Source of the DNA: Mycobacterium sp. D16Q13
GTDB lineage: Bacteria > Actinomycetota > Actinomycetes > Mycobacteriales > Mycobacteriaceae
DNA: 64,000 nt
Direction of reading: 5' to 3'
Assembly: GCF_002013375.1 (NCBI RefSeq)
Contig: NZ_MAEW01000007.1
Span: 1-64,000 of the forward strand
The notes under the pieces were generated by a model. It made no database searches and was not told where the DNA came from. It was given only the letters and a program-made list of their open reading frames with translations. How positions within the stretch are numbered: the stretch's first letter is position 1; every line of letters starts with the position of its first letter. Shown one piece after another: positions 36,864 to 46,030 of this stretch. The position numbers and the translations under genes are program-made.

Positions 36864-37975
36864 CACCTCTGCCCCATCGCCGCGAGACCGTCGAGCATGT
36901 AGGTCAATCCGAAATCGGGACCGTAGTCCTGCAATGTCCCTGTGCTGCAGCCAAGCTGGCGCAGACCCAGCAGATTGCACATTTCCTTGGCCATCTGCCC
37001 GTCGAAGACCATGCGGTCGGCCAGGAAGTGTGCACGGATCGCACCGTTGCGCTGGTCGATGGCGTTGTACAAGTTGTCGGCCATCAGTGGCAGCACGTCG
37101 AAGAACTCGGCGAGCTCGCGCTGGCGGTCGTACACCGTCTGGATGCTCTTGTTGCCGTTGGCGATACCACGGCTAATGGCATCCCGGTTGGACTGCAGGA
37201 TGTTGCCGGTCTGCTCGATCACCTCATTGAACTGCCGGCCGGTGCTCCCCGAACCGAAGCTCTCGCGGGCCAGGATGTCGCTGAGCTGACGCACCGTGGA
37301 ACCGAACTGCCGCAGACTCGTATCGTTGCGGGCCGCCGCGTCCAGCAGGCCACTGACATTCTTGACGATGGCGGTCATCTGTTCACGGGTACGCGCCCCA
37401 CCATCGGCACCGAGACGCAATGCCCGGGACAGCTCGTCCAATGCCGTCTTGATGCGATCGCCGTTGCCGGACGCGACACCGTCACCGGCATTGAGCACCG
37501 CGGCGATGGGACCGCCGCCGGTGCCATCGCCATGTAGGGAGCCGGAAAGCTTGTCGAGCATGCCGAGCACCCGGTCGAATTCGACGGGCGTCGTGGTCCG
37601 ATTCAGGCCGATGGTGTCATTGTCACGCAGCACCGGCCCGCCGCGATACGGCGGCGACAGCTCGATCTGGCGGTCGGTCAGAATCGAGGTCGAGAGGGTG
37701 ACGGCCTGGACATCGGCAGGGATTTTGACCTGCCTGTCGACGGTGAACTCCACCTCGGCGTATCCGCCTCTCGCGGTGATCTTAGCGACCTGCCCCACCG
37801 GCATACCGAGCACGGCGACCACATTTCCGGGATAAAGACCTGCGGCACTATCGAATTGAGCCGTCACGGTGATGGTCCTGCCGCCGCCCGTGACGGACCA
37901 GGCCGCGCCCACCGTCGTCGCGGCGACGACGAGCAGCCCCAACCCGACCAGGAGCAGTTGGCGAATCTTGGTCAC
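36863..37975 (-). CDS. mceD: Mce family protein MceD
   Basis: A 370-residue MCE subunit: an N-terminal anchor (about residues 7-28), an MCE domain (about 35-115, VVAVLGMPVGQVAKITARG) and a helical C-terminal region. GTG 37975 overlaps the mceC stop as GTGA. The frame continues upstream but lies inside mceC. The short tail after the helical part lacks the Pro-rich extension of some MceD proteins. Confidence 0.92.
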   Translation of the reverse strand: MTKIRQLLLVGLGLLVVAATTVGAAWSVTGGGRTITVTAQFDSAAGLYPGNVVAVLGMPVGQVAKITARGGYAEVEFTVDRQVKIPADVQAVTLSTSILTDRQIELSPPYRGGPVLRDNDTIGLNRTTTPVEFDRVLGMLDKLSGSLHGDGTGGGPIAAVLNAGDGVASGNGDRIKTALDELSRALRLGADGGARTREQMTAIVKNVSGLLDAAARNDTSLRQFGSTVRQLSDILARESFGSGSTGRQFNEVIEQTGNILQSNRDAISRGIANGNKSIQTVYDRQRELAEFFDVLPLMADNLYNAIDQRNGAIRAHFLADRMVFDGQMAKEMCNLLGLRQLGCSTGTLQDYGPDFGLTYMLDGLAAMGQR

Positions 37976-39027
37976 TGGCAGTCCTTCAAATACTCGATCA
38001 TCCCGAATTGCTTGGCGCGCCCGCTGATCGCGCACATCCACGAGTCAATGAGGGCGCCCCCGGGCGGGTTGCCCTCGACCGCATTGCCAAATCCGGTGGC
38101 GTTGGCGATCTCCCGGACGGTCACGGGCGCGATTTGGAGCAGGTTGCGCAGCAAGGCATCCTGCTCGGCGAGCTTGCCGCTGAGCTCCTCCATGGTGTGA
38201 ATGACACCGTCGAGTACCCGGTGGTCATCGACCACGATGCTGCGCAGGGAGTCCACGATGCTCTGCAGTGAGCGCATCATCGCGTGGAAGGCGGCCGAGC
38301 GCGCCACGAACTCCCCCACGAGCTCCTGCCCCTGACGGATGAACGTGCCGATATCGGACTGCTGGCGGCGCAGCATGCCGGTGACCTGCTCGGTACTGGC
38401 CAGCAGCGTGCCGAGCTGATCGCGCCGCTGCGCGATGACCGAAGACAGCGCCCGCACGTTCTCCATGGCCTGTGGCACCACGTTGGGCAGGCCGCCGAGC
38501 TGGGAGCCCAGGACGTTCAACGAGGAGGCGATGCTGTCGGCATCCACCTGTTCGAAGGTGCGGGTGGAATCGGCCAGTGCTGCCTGCAGGTCATAGGGAA
38601 CCTCGGTGTACTGCAGGCTGATCAGCCGCCCCGCTGGTGTGCCGGTGCCCGCGGGACGCAGGTCGAGATACCGGGAACCGAACAGCGTGGTGATCTTGAT
38701 CGCCGCTCGCGTCTCACCGCCCACGGGGATGTGGTCACGGACCCGGAAGGTGGCCTCGACGCGGTCACCGGCCAGCCGGACACCGGTCACCGACCCGACC
38801 TGCACTCCCGCGATGGTGACGATGTTTCCCGGCCGCAACGCGGCGGCCTGCAGGAATTCGGCGGTGAACTGCCGGTATCCGATCCCCAGCTCCTTCACCA
38901 CGAGCAGTGCGCCGATGAGCACCGCGATAACCGCCACGGCGACAACGCCGAGCCAGGTCTTGTTGTAGGAGTCCAGCGGCCTACGAAGAGCGGAAAGCCC
39001 GTGCGGCCGCATCACGTCAGCCGCCAT
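37972..39027 (-). CDS. mceC: Mce family protein MceC
   Basis: A 351-residue MCE subunit: an anchor (about residues 25-48), an MCE domain (about 55-135, IVTIAGVQVGSVTGVRLAG), a helical region and a C-terminal cysteine pair (SWMCAISG, LKDCQ). ATG 39027 is preferred because AGGA lies about ten bases upstream; ATG 39012, just after the mceB stop, is possible (346 residues). The first choice overlaps the mceB stop by 11 bases. Confidence 0.9.
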   Translation of the reverse strand: MAADVMRPHGLSALRRPLDSYNKTWLGVVAVAVIAVLIGALLVVKELGIGYRQFTAEFLQAAALRPGNIVTIAGVQVGSVTGVRLAGDRVEATFRVRDHIPVGGETRAAIKITTLFGSRYLDLRPAGTGTPAGRLISLQYTEVPYDLQAALADSTRTFEQVDADSIASSLNVLGSQLGGLPNVVPQAMENVRALSSVIAQRRDQLGTLLASTEQVTGMLRRQQSDIGTFIRQGQELVGEFVARSAAFHAMMRSLQSIVDSLRSIVVDDHRVLDGVIHTMEELSGKLAEQDALLRNLLQIAPVTVREIANATGFGNAVEGNPPGGALIDSWMCAISGRAKQFGMIEYLKDCQ

Positions 39028-40093
39028 CGCCGGCATTCCTGCATCGCGCGGTGTGCTTGGCCTTGCCGCCCGGAGTGGCCGCGTTGACGATGATCGGGAC
39101 GACATCGTTGAGGCCGGGGAAGAATCCGTACGCGTTCACGTCGCAGGCATAGGCGTTCATGTAGGAGCCCTCCCCAAACATGCGCGCCAGGCCCTTGAGG
39201 AACAGTGGTGTGTTCAGTCCCGTGTACGCGATCTGCGGCTCGATGTCGAGCATGTGCCGGGTGTAACCGGGCTCGCGCGTGAGCAATTCGTGCAACGGCG
39301 GGTTCACATCGTGAGCAATCCGCGACAGGTTCCTGACCACCGTGGTCATCTTGCCCACAGAAGACACCAGCTCGGGTCTGCGGCCGTCGAACTGGCCGAC
39401 CACCGCTCGGGTCGCGGCGATCGCCTCCTCGAAGTCCCGGTTCTGCGCCGCCAGACTGCCCACCACCCGGTCCAGGCTGCCGATCACGTGATCCAGGGCG
39501 TCGTCGCGCCCCGTGAATGTCTTGGTCAATGTCGATGTCTGATCCACGAGCGTCGCGAACGCGGCGGTGTCCCCTTGCAGGGAGCCGATGACGGCCTGGG
39601 TGAGGTTGTTCACCTGCGCGGGGTCCAGCACCGCGAAAAGGGGCTCATACCCATTGAGCAGAACGCCGATGTCGAAGGAGGGCTCGGTGCGCTCGACGGG
39701 AATGACCCCGCCCGGGGCCAGCAGGCCGCCGTGCCCCGAGTGTCCCTGCGCCAGTGCGAGATAGCGCTGGCCGACGATGTTCTGATAGGTCACCGCCGCG
39801 GTAGTGCTGTCGGGGAGCCGCTGGCCGTCCTGGACCGCGAAGCGCACCTTCGCGAGGGTCCCGTTGAGCTCAATGCCCTGCACCCTGCCCACACGAACCC
39901 CCGCGATCCGCACGTCGTCACCCTCGCGCAGCCCGAAGACATCGGTGAACATTGCGCCGTAGGTGACCGTCGTGCCCTTGACGTCGCGCCGCAATGTGAC
40001 ATAGACCAGCCATGTCAGCACCGTGGCGATCACCAGGAAGATGACGAGGCCAATCACGGGCCCACGCACGCTCCCCGCCGCTGAGCGCCTCAT
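39017..40093 (-). CDS. mceB: Mce family protein MceB
   Basis: A 358-residue MCE subunit: an anchor (about residues 9-33), an MCE domain (about 40-125, VRIAGVRVGRVQGIELNG), then a helical region ending with a Cys-containing tail (ACDVNAYGF, ARCRNAG). ATG 40093 overlaps the mceA stop as ATGA; the open frame upstream to 40327 lies in mceA. Confidence 0.92.
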   Translation of the reverse strand: MRRSAAGSVRGPVIGLVIFLVIATVLTWLVYVTLRRDVKGTTVTYGAMFTDVFGLREGDDVRIAGVRVGRVQGIELNGTLAKVRFAVQDGQRLPDSTTAAVTYQNIVGQRYLALAQGHSGHGGLLAPGGVIPVERTEPSFDIGVLLNGYEPLFAVLDPAQVNNLTQAVIGSLQGDTAAFATLVDQTSTLTKTFTGRDDALDHVIGSLDRVVGSLAAQNRDFEEAIAATRAVVGQFDGRRPELVSSVGKMTTVVRNLSRIAHDVNPPLHELLTREPGYTRHMLDIEPQIAYTGLNTPLFLKGLARMFGEGSYMNAYACDVNAYGFFPGLNDVVPIIVNAATPGGKAKHTARCRNAGDGG

Positions 40094-41595
40094 CGTGTGC
40101 CTTCCTTGTTGTCTGCGTCCTGGTTTCGGGTCACGGCGGTGCCGCGGGCGATGGGCCCGAGCATCAGCTGATCCGCCGCCGTCGCGGGCTCGCCGAGCAT
40201 TCGGCCCAACTGGCTCCGTTCCTGGGCACTGCCGACAGGTCCCACATTTCCCCCGAATGACGCCGGGGCGACAGCGGTTTCGCCCGGGACCGCGCTTCCG
40301 GGTACCGGTGGAGCCGGACTGAGCCACGACGGCACCGGCGGATTGGGATCACGCAGGTCCGGGTTGGGGTTGACCAGCGGCGGCCCGACGGCGACGAGAT
40401 TGCCATGGGGACCCACCACGGTGCCGCGCGGCGGAGCCAGGGTGGCCGGAGGGTGGTAATTCTGCGGCAGCAGGACCTCGGGAAGGTCGGGCCGTACCGC
40501 GATCTGCGGAGCGGTAAAACAGCTGGGCGCCTTGAGTTCTCCATAGCGCGGGCAGTCGGCGCGGGTGTAGGTGTACGACGGGGTGAACGACAGATTGACC
40601 CGCCCGCGTGGGGTGGCCAGCTCCGGGTCCCACACCTCCTGGAAGAAGGTGTCCGAGAACGTGGTGATGCGCCGGGTGATTGGCACGAAGTGCTGGGCGT
40701 TATTGGCCAGCACGCCCAGCACCGGCGTCAGGTCAGTGGTGATCTGGATGAGCTGATCGGTGTGGTTGCGCAGCGACTCCACGGTGGTCCCGGTGGTGTG
40801 CACCCCGGCCCCGATGAACGTGCGCAACTGATCCCGCTTCTCGGCGAGGGTGCGCATGGGCCCCACGGCTTGGTGCAGGGCATCCACCAAGTCCGGTGCG
40901 GTCTGCGAGAGCCCACGCGCCGCATCCACCAGCGCCGACACCGTGGACGGCCCCTGGTCCGTCGCCACGATGGCATTGAGCTGGTCCAGGATGCGGTCGA
41001 GTTGCGCCGCACCTGTCAGCAGTTCGGCACGGCGGTGATCGGTGGCCGCACCAACGGCCGCCAGGATCCCGACGGTGTTGTCCTCGCGGCCGCGGCCCGT
41101 CGCGGAGAGGATCTGGCGCAGCTTGTTCACCGTGGTCTGAAACAGCACGGTCGGCAGCCGGGTGTCCTCGGCGATACGCCCGCCGTCGCGCACGGGTGCA
41201 CCGGAGCCGTGGTCGACGAGTTGCAGGGCCGAGACCGCGAAGACATTGCTGGGCACCACCCGGGCGGTGACGGTCGCGGGAATCGAGTTGGCGTACAGGG
41301 GTTTAAGCCGCAGATGCACCCGGTTGAGTTGCACACCGGCACCCGGGATGACGCTGTCCACGGCACCGACGAGTACGCCGCGATATTTCACATCCGAGCG
41401 CGGCGGCAGTCCGTCACCGACGTTGTGGAGCTCGGCGACCACGTTCACGTACCGGTCCAGCACCCCCGCCGACTTGATCAGCAGAGCGGACGTGATGACC
41501 GCGACGGCGGCCAGCGCGGCGCCCCCGCGCACCAGCAGCTGGCGTCGCGAGAACACAACCCCGTCCAGGTCGTAATGAGTGCCAAGCTGATTCAT
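40090..41595 (-). CDS. mceA: Mce family protein MceA
   Basis: A 501-residue first MCE subunit. It has a cytoplasmic N terminus of about 20 residues with an Arg-Arg pair, an anchor (about 23-45), an MCE domain (about 50-130, DVKYRGVLVGAVDSVIPGAG), a helical barrel region, and a long Pro/Gly-rich C-terminal extension with CPRYGELKAPSCF. ATG 41595 has GGGGGA about eight bases upstream and starts four bases after the yrbEB stop. The set number among mycobacterial mce operons cannot be decided from this window. Confidence 0.92.
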   Translation of the reverse strand: MNQLGTHYDLDGVVFSRRQLLVRGGAALAAVAVITSALLIKSAGVLDRYVNVVAELHNVGDGLPPRSDVKYRGVLVGAVDSVIPGAGVQLNRVHLRLKPLYANSIPATVTARVVPSNVFAVSALQLVDHGSGAPVRDGGRIAEDTRLPTVLFQTTVNKLRQILSATGRGREDNTVGILAAVGAATDHRRAELLTGAAQLDRILDQLNAIVATDQGPSTVSALVDAARGLSQTAPDLVDALHQAVGPMRTLAEKRDQLRTFIGAGVHTTGTTVESLRNHTDQLIQITTDLTPVLGVLANNAQHFVPITRRITTFSDTFFQEVWDPELATPRGRVNLSFTPSYTYTRADCPRYGELKAPSCFTAPQIAVRPDLPEVLLPQNYHPPATLAPPRGTVVGPHGNLVAVGPPLVNPNPDLRDPNPPVPSWLSPAPPVPGSAVPGETAVAPASFGGNVGPVGSAQERSQLGRMLGEPATAADQLMLGPIARGTAVTRNQDADNKEGTR

Positions 41596-41599
41596 CAGA

Positions 41600-42460
41600 T
41601 CATCCCCCGAACCTGGCGCCCGAGTCGATACTCCACAGCGCCATGGTGAGCAGCATGTTGACCACGATCACCGCGGTGATGCTGGCACGCATCGCGTGCC
41701 CCGCCGCAATACCGACACCCTCCGGTCCGCCGTCCGCGCAGAACCCGTAATAGCACTGCACGGCCGAGGCTATCCAGACGAAGACGATGGCCTTGAGGAC
41801 CGAGTAGGCCATGTCCGTGCCGCTGGACAGCAGCGTGAAGTAGTGCAGGTACGGGCCCAGCGAGCCGCCGCTGACGATGCCGACCATGACCTGGCAGGAC
41901 AAGTAGCTGATCGTCAGACATGCCACGTACAGCGGGATGATGGCGACCACGGACGCCATCAGGCGCGTCGTCACGAGATAGGGAATCGGCCGGATAGCAA
42001 GGGAATCCATCGCGTCCACCTCTTCGGAGATGCGCATCGACCCAAGCTGGGTGGTGAAGCGGCATCCCGCCTGCACGGCGAAGGCCAGCGCGGCCATGAT
42101 CGGCGCGAGCTCGCGGGTGGTCACCAATGAGGAGATGACCCCCGTGGCCGGGCCCAGGCCCATCAGTTCCAGGAAGTTGTAGCCCTCGATCGCCACCAGG
42201 GCTCCGGTGGTGACACCGAGCACCAGCACCACACCGGCGGTGCCCCCGCCGACAACGATCGACCCGTTGCCCCAGGTGATATCGGAAAGCAGGCGCAGGA
42301 ATTCACGCCGGTACCGGCGCAGGACGATCGGGATCGCCAGGAAGGCGTGCAGGAAGAAGGTGATCATATGACCGAACCGCGCCAGTGGCCTCATCGCGGT
42401 GTCGGCACGGAACACCATGGGCCGCAGCATCACCCGAGGAGTCGGCAGCGTGGCGGTCAT
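41600..42460 (-). CDS. yrbEB: Mce-associated permease YrbEB
   Basis: A 286-residue integral membrane permease of the MlaE/YrbE family, with five to six segments and the family motif TTRELAPIMAALAFAVQAGCRFTTQLGSMRISEEVDAM. It pairs with YrbEA to form the inner-membrane channel of the Mce transporter, driven by an MceG/Mkl-type ATPase that is not encoded here. ATG 42460 overlaps the yrbEA stop as ATGA; an open frame upstream to 43135 lies within yrbEA. Confidence 0.93.
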   Translation of the reverse strand: MTATLPTPRVMLRPMVFRADTAMRPLARFGHMITFFLHAFLAIPIVLRRYRREFLRLLSDITWGNGSIVVGGGTAGVVLVLGVTTGALVAIEGYNFLELMGLGPATGVISSLVTTRELAPIMAALAFAVQAGCRFTTQLGSMRISEEVDAMDSLAIRPIPYLVTTRLMASVVAIIPLYVACLTISYLSCQVMVGIVSGGSLGPYLHYFTLLSSGTDMAYSVLKAIVFVWIASAVQCYYGFCADGGPEGVGIAAGHAMRASITAVIVVNMLLTMALWSIDSGARFGG

Positions 42461-43326
42461 AGCACCCCCCGCGGGAACAACATGGTGTAGACCTGGCTGA
42501 CCACGACGTTGACGACCATCAGCAGCAGGACGGACTCCACGACGGCCGCGTTGACCGAATTGGCCACCCCGGTCGGTCCACCGTGCGCCGCCAGCCCCTT
42601 CTGGCAGGCGATCACCGCCACAATGGCGCCGTACACCGCGGCCTTCACCAACGCCAGCAGCAGGTCTCCCGTGGTCGCAAACGAGGCGAAGGTGGCGACG
42701 AAACTTCCTGGGGCACCGCCCTGTACATATACGTTGAACAGATAACTCGCCAGGAACCCGACAAAGCAGACCACACCGGTCAGGGCGATACCGACGACGA
42801 TCGCCGCCGCGAAGCGCGGCACCACCAGCCGCCGCACCACCGACACCCCCATGACCTCCATGGCCGCGGTCTCCTCCCGCATGGTCCGGCAGCCGAGGTC
42901 GGCGGTCATCGCCGAGCCCACCGCCGAGGCCAGCAATATGGCAGCCACCAACGAGGCGGCCTGCCGCACCACGGCCAGCCCGCTGGCCGCGCCGGCTAGC
43001 GAGGTAGCGCCGACCTGACCTGACAGCAGCGCGAATTGGATGGAAAGCGTCACCCCGATGGGCAGTGCCACCAGCACCGTCGGCATCACGGCGGTGCCCG
43101 CCATGAACGCCGCCTGCCGCACGAACTCCGCCCACTGGAACCGGCCCGTCACCAGGTCGGTCGCGAAGTACCGCAGCGTGTGCGCACCGAGAACGAACTG
43201 TTCGCCGACGGTGGTGAGCGCGGCGATCGGATGGTGCCGCAGATAGCGCGCACCGCGATCACCAAGCGTGCGAAGCCCTTCGGGCATCCAGGTGCGGACA
43301 CGGAGAAGTTGTTCCCGTGTCGTCAT
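42457..43326 (-). CDS. yrbEA: Mce-associated permease YrbEA
   Basis: A 289-residue MlaE/YrbE-family permease with five to six hydrophobic segments and the motif ASAVGSAMTADLGCRTMREETAAMEVMGV. It is the first protein of the Mce transporter. Its ATG (43326) overlaps the stop of the fatty acyl-AMP ligase as ATGA. The mce genes are therefore translationally coupled to lipid-activation genes rather than starting a separate unit; there is no room for a promoter. Confidence 0.93.
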   Translation of the reverse strand: MTTREQLLRVRTWMPEGLRTLGDRGARYLRHHPIAALTTVGEQFVLGAHTLRYFATDLVTGRFQWAEFVRQAAFMAGTAVMPTVLVALPIGVTLSIQFALLSGQVGATSLAGAASGLAVVRQAASLVAAILLASAVGSAMTADLGCRTMREETAAMEVMGVSVVRRLVVPRFAAAIVVGIALTGVVCFVGFLASYLFNVYVQGGAPGSFVATFASFATTGDLLLALVKAAVYGAIVAVIACQKGLAAHGGPTGVANSVNAAVVESVLLLMVVNVVVSQVYTMLFPRGVL

Positions 43327-45002
43327 CGGGTCGGTTCACACCTCTTCAGCCGGTCACTGGTCGCTCTCCGGCGCAGCTTTCCCGAGGACGTCTTGGGGAT
43401 CCACCCGGCCGGGACCACGTGGACATCGCGCGGACTCACCCCCAGGCTGCGGTAGACACGGTCAGCCACCTCGGCACGGATGCGTGCGCTCTCGGCACTG
43501 TCGGCGTGCAGCGCCGATTCGGCCACCATCGCGAACCCCTCGCCCGCCGCGGCGGTGGACAGACGTACCGCGGCGATACCGCCCGACTTCACTCCCGGCA
43601 CCCCCGCGACCGACCGCTCGATGTCCTCGGGGTGCACGTTACGACCGGAGATGATCAGGATGTCCTTCTTGCGGCCGCAGATCACCGGTTGCCCATCCTC
43701 GGTGAGGTACCCGATGTCGCCGGTGGACAGCCAGCCCTGCGCGTCGAGCATCGGCTCGAACCCCGCCGCGGTGCGGTACCCGGCGGTGACGTTCTCCCCA
43801 CGGATCTCGAGCTCACCGATCGTCTCCACGGGCAGCACCGAGCGGTCGTCGGACACCACCCGCACCTCACAGCCGGGCAGGGGAAGACCCAGTGCCACAC
43901 GGGCGCTGGCCTCGTCACCCTGGGCGGCGAGGAGATCGGGATGCGGCGGGCACACCCGGTAGCCCTCGCCACGCCGCACAAACGAGACCGCCAGGGTGGC
44001 CTCCGCCATGCCATACGCGGGAACGATGGCATCCGCACGCATACCGAAACGCGCACCCTCAGTGACGAATCGTTCCAGGGTCGCGACATCGATGGCCTCG
44101 GCGCCGCTGAGTGCGAACCGCAACGAGGATAGGTCGTAGGCGCCGTCGGGTGCCTTGCGCAGCCTGCGGGCCAGCAGTGAGTACGCGAAATTGGGGCCGG
44201 CCGTCATGCTGCCGCGGTACCTGCTGATCAGCTCCGCCCACAGCAGCGGATCACCGAGGAAATCCATGGGGGTCACACTGACGGTGTTCATCCCCCGGCA
44301 CATCGGGACGATCAGGTAGCCCATCATGCCCATGTCGTGGAACAGCGGCAGCCAGCTCACCACCACATCGGACTCAGGATCGGCGCCCGATGCGCTGACC
44401 ATCGCCCGTAGATTGGCCTCGATATTGCGATAGGTGATGCTGACCGCCTTCGGCGTGCCGGTGGACCCGGAGGTCAACTGCAGGAAGGCGATAGCGTCTG
44501 GGTCGGTATCGACGATCTCCCCCGGCCCGCCGGACAACAGGCCCGGAAGCTGCAGGGCGCGAGCACCGACCGACGCGAACTGCCCGGCGGCCGCGAGGAA
44601 CGGGTCCCCCACCACCACGGTCGAGGAGCCCACCGCGGCCATTGCCTTGCGGGTGTCGTCGATCCACACCTGCATATCGGATCGGTGCGTGGGCTGGTGC
44701 AGCATGGTCACGGAGGCACCCGACATCCAGATGCCTTGTACCAATGGTGCGATTTCACCGGGGCTACCGGCCAATACGGTGACGGCGTCACCGGGGCGCA
44801 CGCCCGCCGCGTGCAGGGCGCCCGCGATACGCAGCCCCTGCTGGTGCACATCGGCCCAGGCCGTGGTGCGCAGCTCAGCCAACCGTGATGTGCCGTCGGC
44901 TCCGAGTGGTGCCGAGGTGAGGCCGCGTTCGGTGATGGCGCTGGTGCGCAGTCTGTCGAGCACCGGATTCATCAACGGACGTTCTTCGCGCAAGCGGCTC
45001 AT
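43323..45002 (-). CDS. Fatty acyl-AMP ligase (FAAL)
   Basis: A 559-residue adenylate-forming enzyme that should activate a fatty acid as acyl-AMP and load it on the adjacent acyl carrier protein. The P-loop LTSGSTGTPKAV, core YGMAEATLAVSF (the Ala-Glu-Ala/Ser-Thr form favours FAAL over CoA ligases), hinge motif WLSTGDIGYL, and the C-terminal catalytic lysine in PKTSSGKLRRRA are present. The FadD10-Rv0100 pair of M. tuberculosis is an analogous FAAL-ACP couple. ATG 45002 shares one base with the ACP stop; the 3' end overlaps yrbEA as ATGA. Confidence 0.9.
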   Translation of the reverse strand: MSRLREERPLMNPVLDRLRTSAITERGLTSAPLGADGTSRLAELRTTAWADVHQQGLRIAGALHAAGVRPGDAVTVLAGSPGEIAPLVQGIWMSGASVTMLHQPTHRSDMQVWIDDTRKAMAAVGSSTVVVGDPFLAAAGQFASVGARALQLPGLLSGGPGEIVDTDPDAIAFLQLTSGSTGTPKAVSITYRNIEANLRAMVSASGADPESDVVVSWLPLFHDMGMMGYLIVPMCRGMNTVSVTPMDFLGDPLLWAELISRYRGSMTAGPNFAYSLLARRLRKAPDGAYDLSSLRFALSGAEAIDVATLERFVTEGARFGMRADAIVPAYGMAEATLAVSFVRRGEGYRVCPPHPDLLAAQGDEASARVALGLPLPGCEVRVVSDDRSVLPVETIGELEIRGENVTAGYRTAAGFEPMLDAQGWLSTGDIGYLTEDGQPVICGRKKDILIISGRNVHPEDIERSVAGVPGVKSGGIAAVRLSTAAAGEGFAMVAESALHADSAESARIRAEVADRVYRSLGVSPRDVHVVPAGWIPKTSSGKLRRRATSDRLKRCEPTR

Positions 45003-45244
45003 CACAAACGGCTCTCGACCAGTTCGATCAACGCCCCGAGCGTCTTGCACTCGAAGACATCATCCTTGGTCAGCTGAATACCGAAGCGGCCCTTGATTTC
45101 CGATACCCCGACCGCGAACGACAGTGAATCGAACCCGAGATCGCCCACCAGTTCCGAGAAGTCGTTGACATCTCCGGTGGGCATCTCGAGTTCCTCGGCG
45201 ATGAACTCGATGAGGAACTCGCGGACTTCGGACGTAGTTTCCAT
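45002..45244 (-). CDS. Acyl carrier protein
   Basis: An 80-residue acidic helical carrier protein with the phosphopantetheine site GFDSLSF (Ser40). It sits directly before the fatty acyl-AMP ligase, with a one-base overlap, so it is the likely acceptor of the activated acyl chain. Its position after the ABC exporter genes, with a 15-base gap, keeps it inside the operon. A discrete ACP of this kind usually hands the acyl group to a condensing enzyme or acyltransferase; two GNAT-type candidates lie upstream in the operon and no ketosynthase or NRPS is present. Confidence 0.92.
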   Translation of the reverse strand: METTSEVREFLIEFIAEELEMPTGDVNDFSELVGDLGFDSLSFAVGVSEIKGRFGIQLTKDDVFECKTLGALIELVESRL

Positions 45245-45259
45245 GTTCTTTGCAGCCCT

Positions 45260-46030
45260 CTACTTGCCTATTTTTCGGCGGATCACCAGATGGATGGGTA
45301 TGTGCAACAGCGCGAACATGCCAATGGCCACCAGCGCACCCTTGACGACGAGCATCACGTCGAATTCGCCGTACATGATCGTGGAGGCGGCGGACACAAT
45401 GTGCGAGAAGGGGTTTGCGTTGATGCTGATCCTGAGCCAGTCGGACAGGAACACCGAGGGCATGAGCGCCTGGCTGACGAACAGCACCGGCAATGCCAGC
45501 GGCAACATCGCCACGGGCGCTTGCGGATTGAGGGTGCGCAGCGCCACGAGGTAGAACAGCGAGCTGTAGGCCGCCGACCACAGGAACATCACCAGCACAA
45601 GGAACACCCCGGTCAACAGCCCCGCCCGCAGTGGTGCGTCGAGAAAGGCCAGCAGTCCGATGACGATGACCGCGGCCGGCAGGATGCGGAACATCTCGAA
45701 ACCGATCTTGGCCGCCATGATCTGCCCGGTAGAGACGCCATACAGCCGCAGCCGGTCGGTGAACCCCGATCTGATCTCGTCGATGAGCGTCCCGGCCCCG
45801 TACCCCGCACCGAGCATCGGAATGAGCATGATGAGCCCGGGCGCGATGTACGCGGTGTAGGAGGAGAGCGGGAATCCGGGCAGGTCCGCGACGCGCTGGA
45901 ACATCGACCGCACAAAAATCACGAGAACGACCGGGAAGACGATCGGGAAGATGAATCCGAAGACCGGCTGGCGCAGGCCCACGACAACGTAGCGACGGAA
46001 TAGCCGTGCGGTATTGGACAAGGCGGTCAC
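45260..46030 (-). CDS. ABC-2 type transporter permease
   Basis: A 256-residue membrane protein with six hydrophobic segments, of the ABC-2/DrrB-type exporter family (SYTAYIAPGLIMLIPMLGAGYGAGTLIDEIRSGFTDRLRLYGVS is the typical cytoplasmic loop region). It should form an export channel with the ATPase encoded just upstream, probably for a lipid or hydrophobic product. GTG 46030 overlaps the ATPase stop as GTGA; an open frame upstream to 46678 lies within the ATPase gene. Confidence 0.9.
   Translation of the reverse strand: MTALSNTARLFRRYVVVGLRQPVFGFIFPIVFPVVLVIFVRSMFQRVADLPGFPLSSYTAYIAPGLIMLIPMLGAGYGAGTLIDEIRSGFTDRLRLYGVSTGQIMAAKIGFEMFRILPAAVIVIGLLAFLDAPLRAGLLTGVFLVLVMFLWSAAYSSLFYLVALRTLNPQAPVAMLPLALPVLFVSQALMPSVFLSDWLRISINANPFSHIVSAASTIMYGEFDVMLVVKGALVAIGMFALLHIPIHLVIRRKIGK

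Noticed and set aside
43323..43326. A separate promoter for the mce genes.
   Set aside because: The FAAL stop and yrbEA start overlap, and no promoter-like sequence was evident in the end of FAAL.
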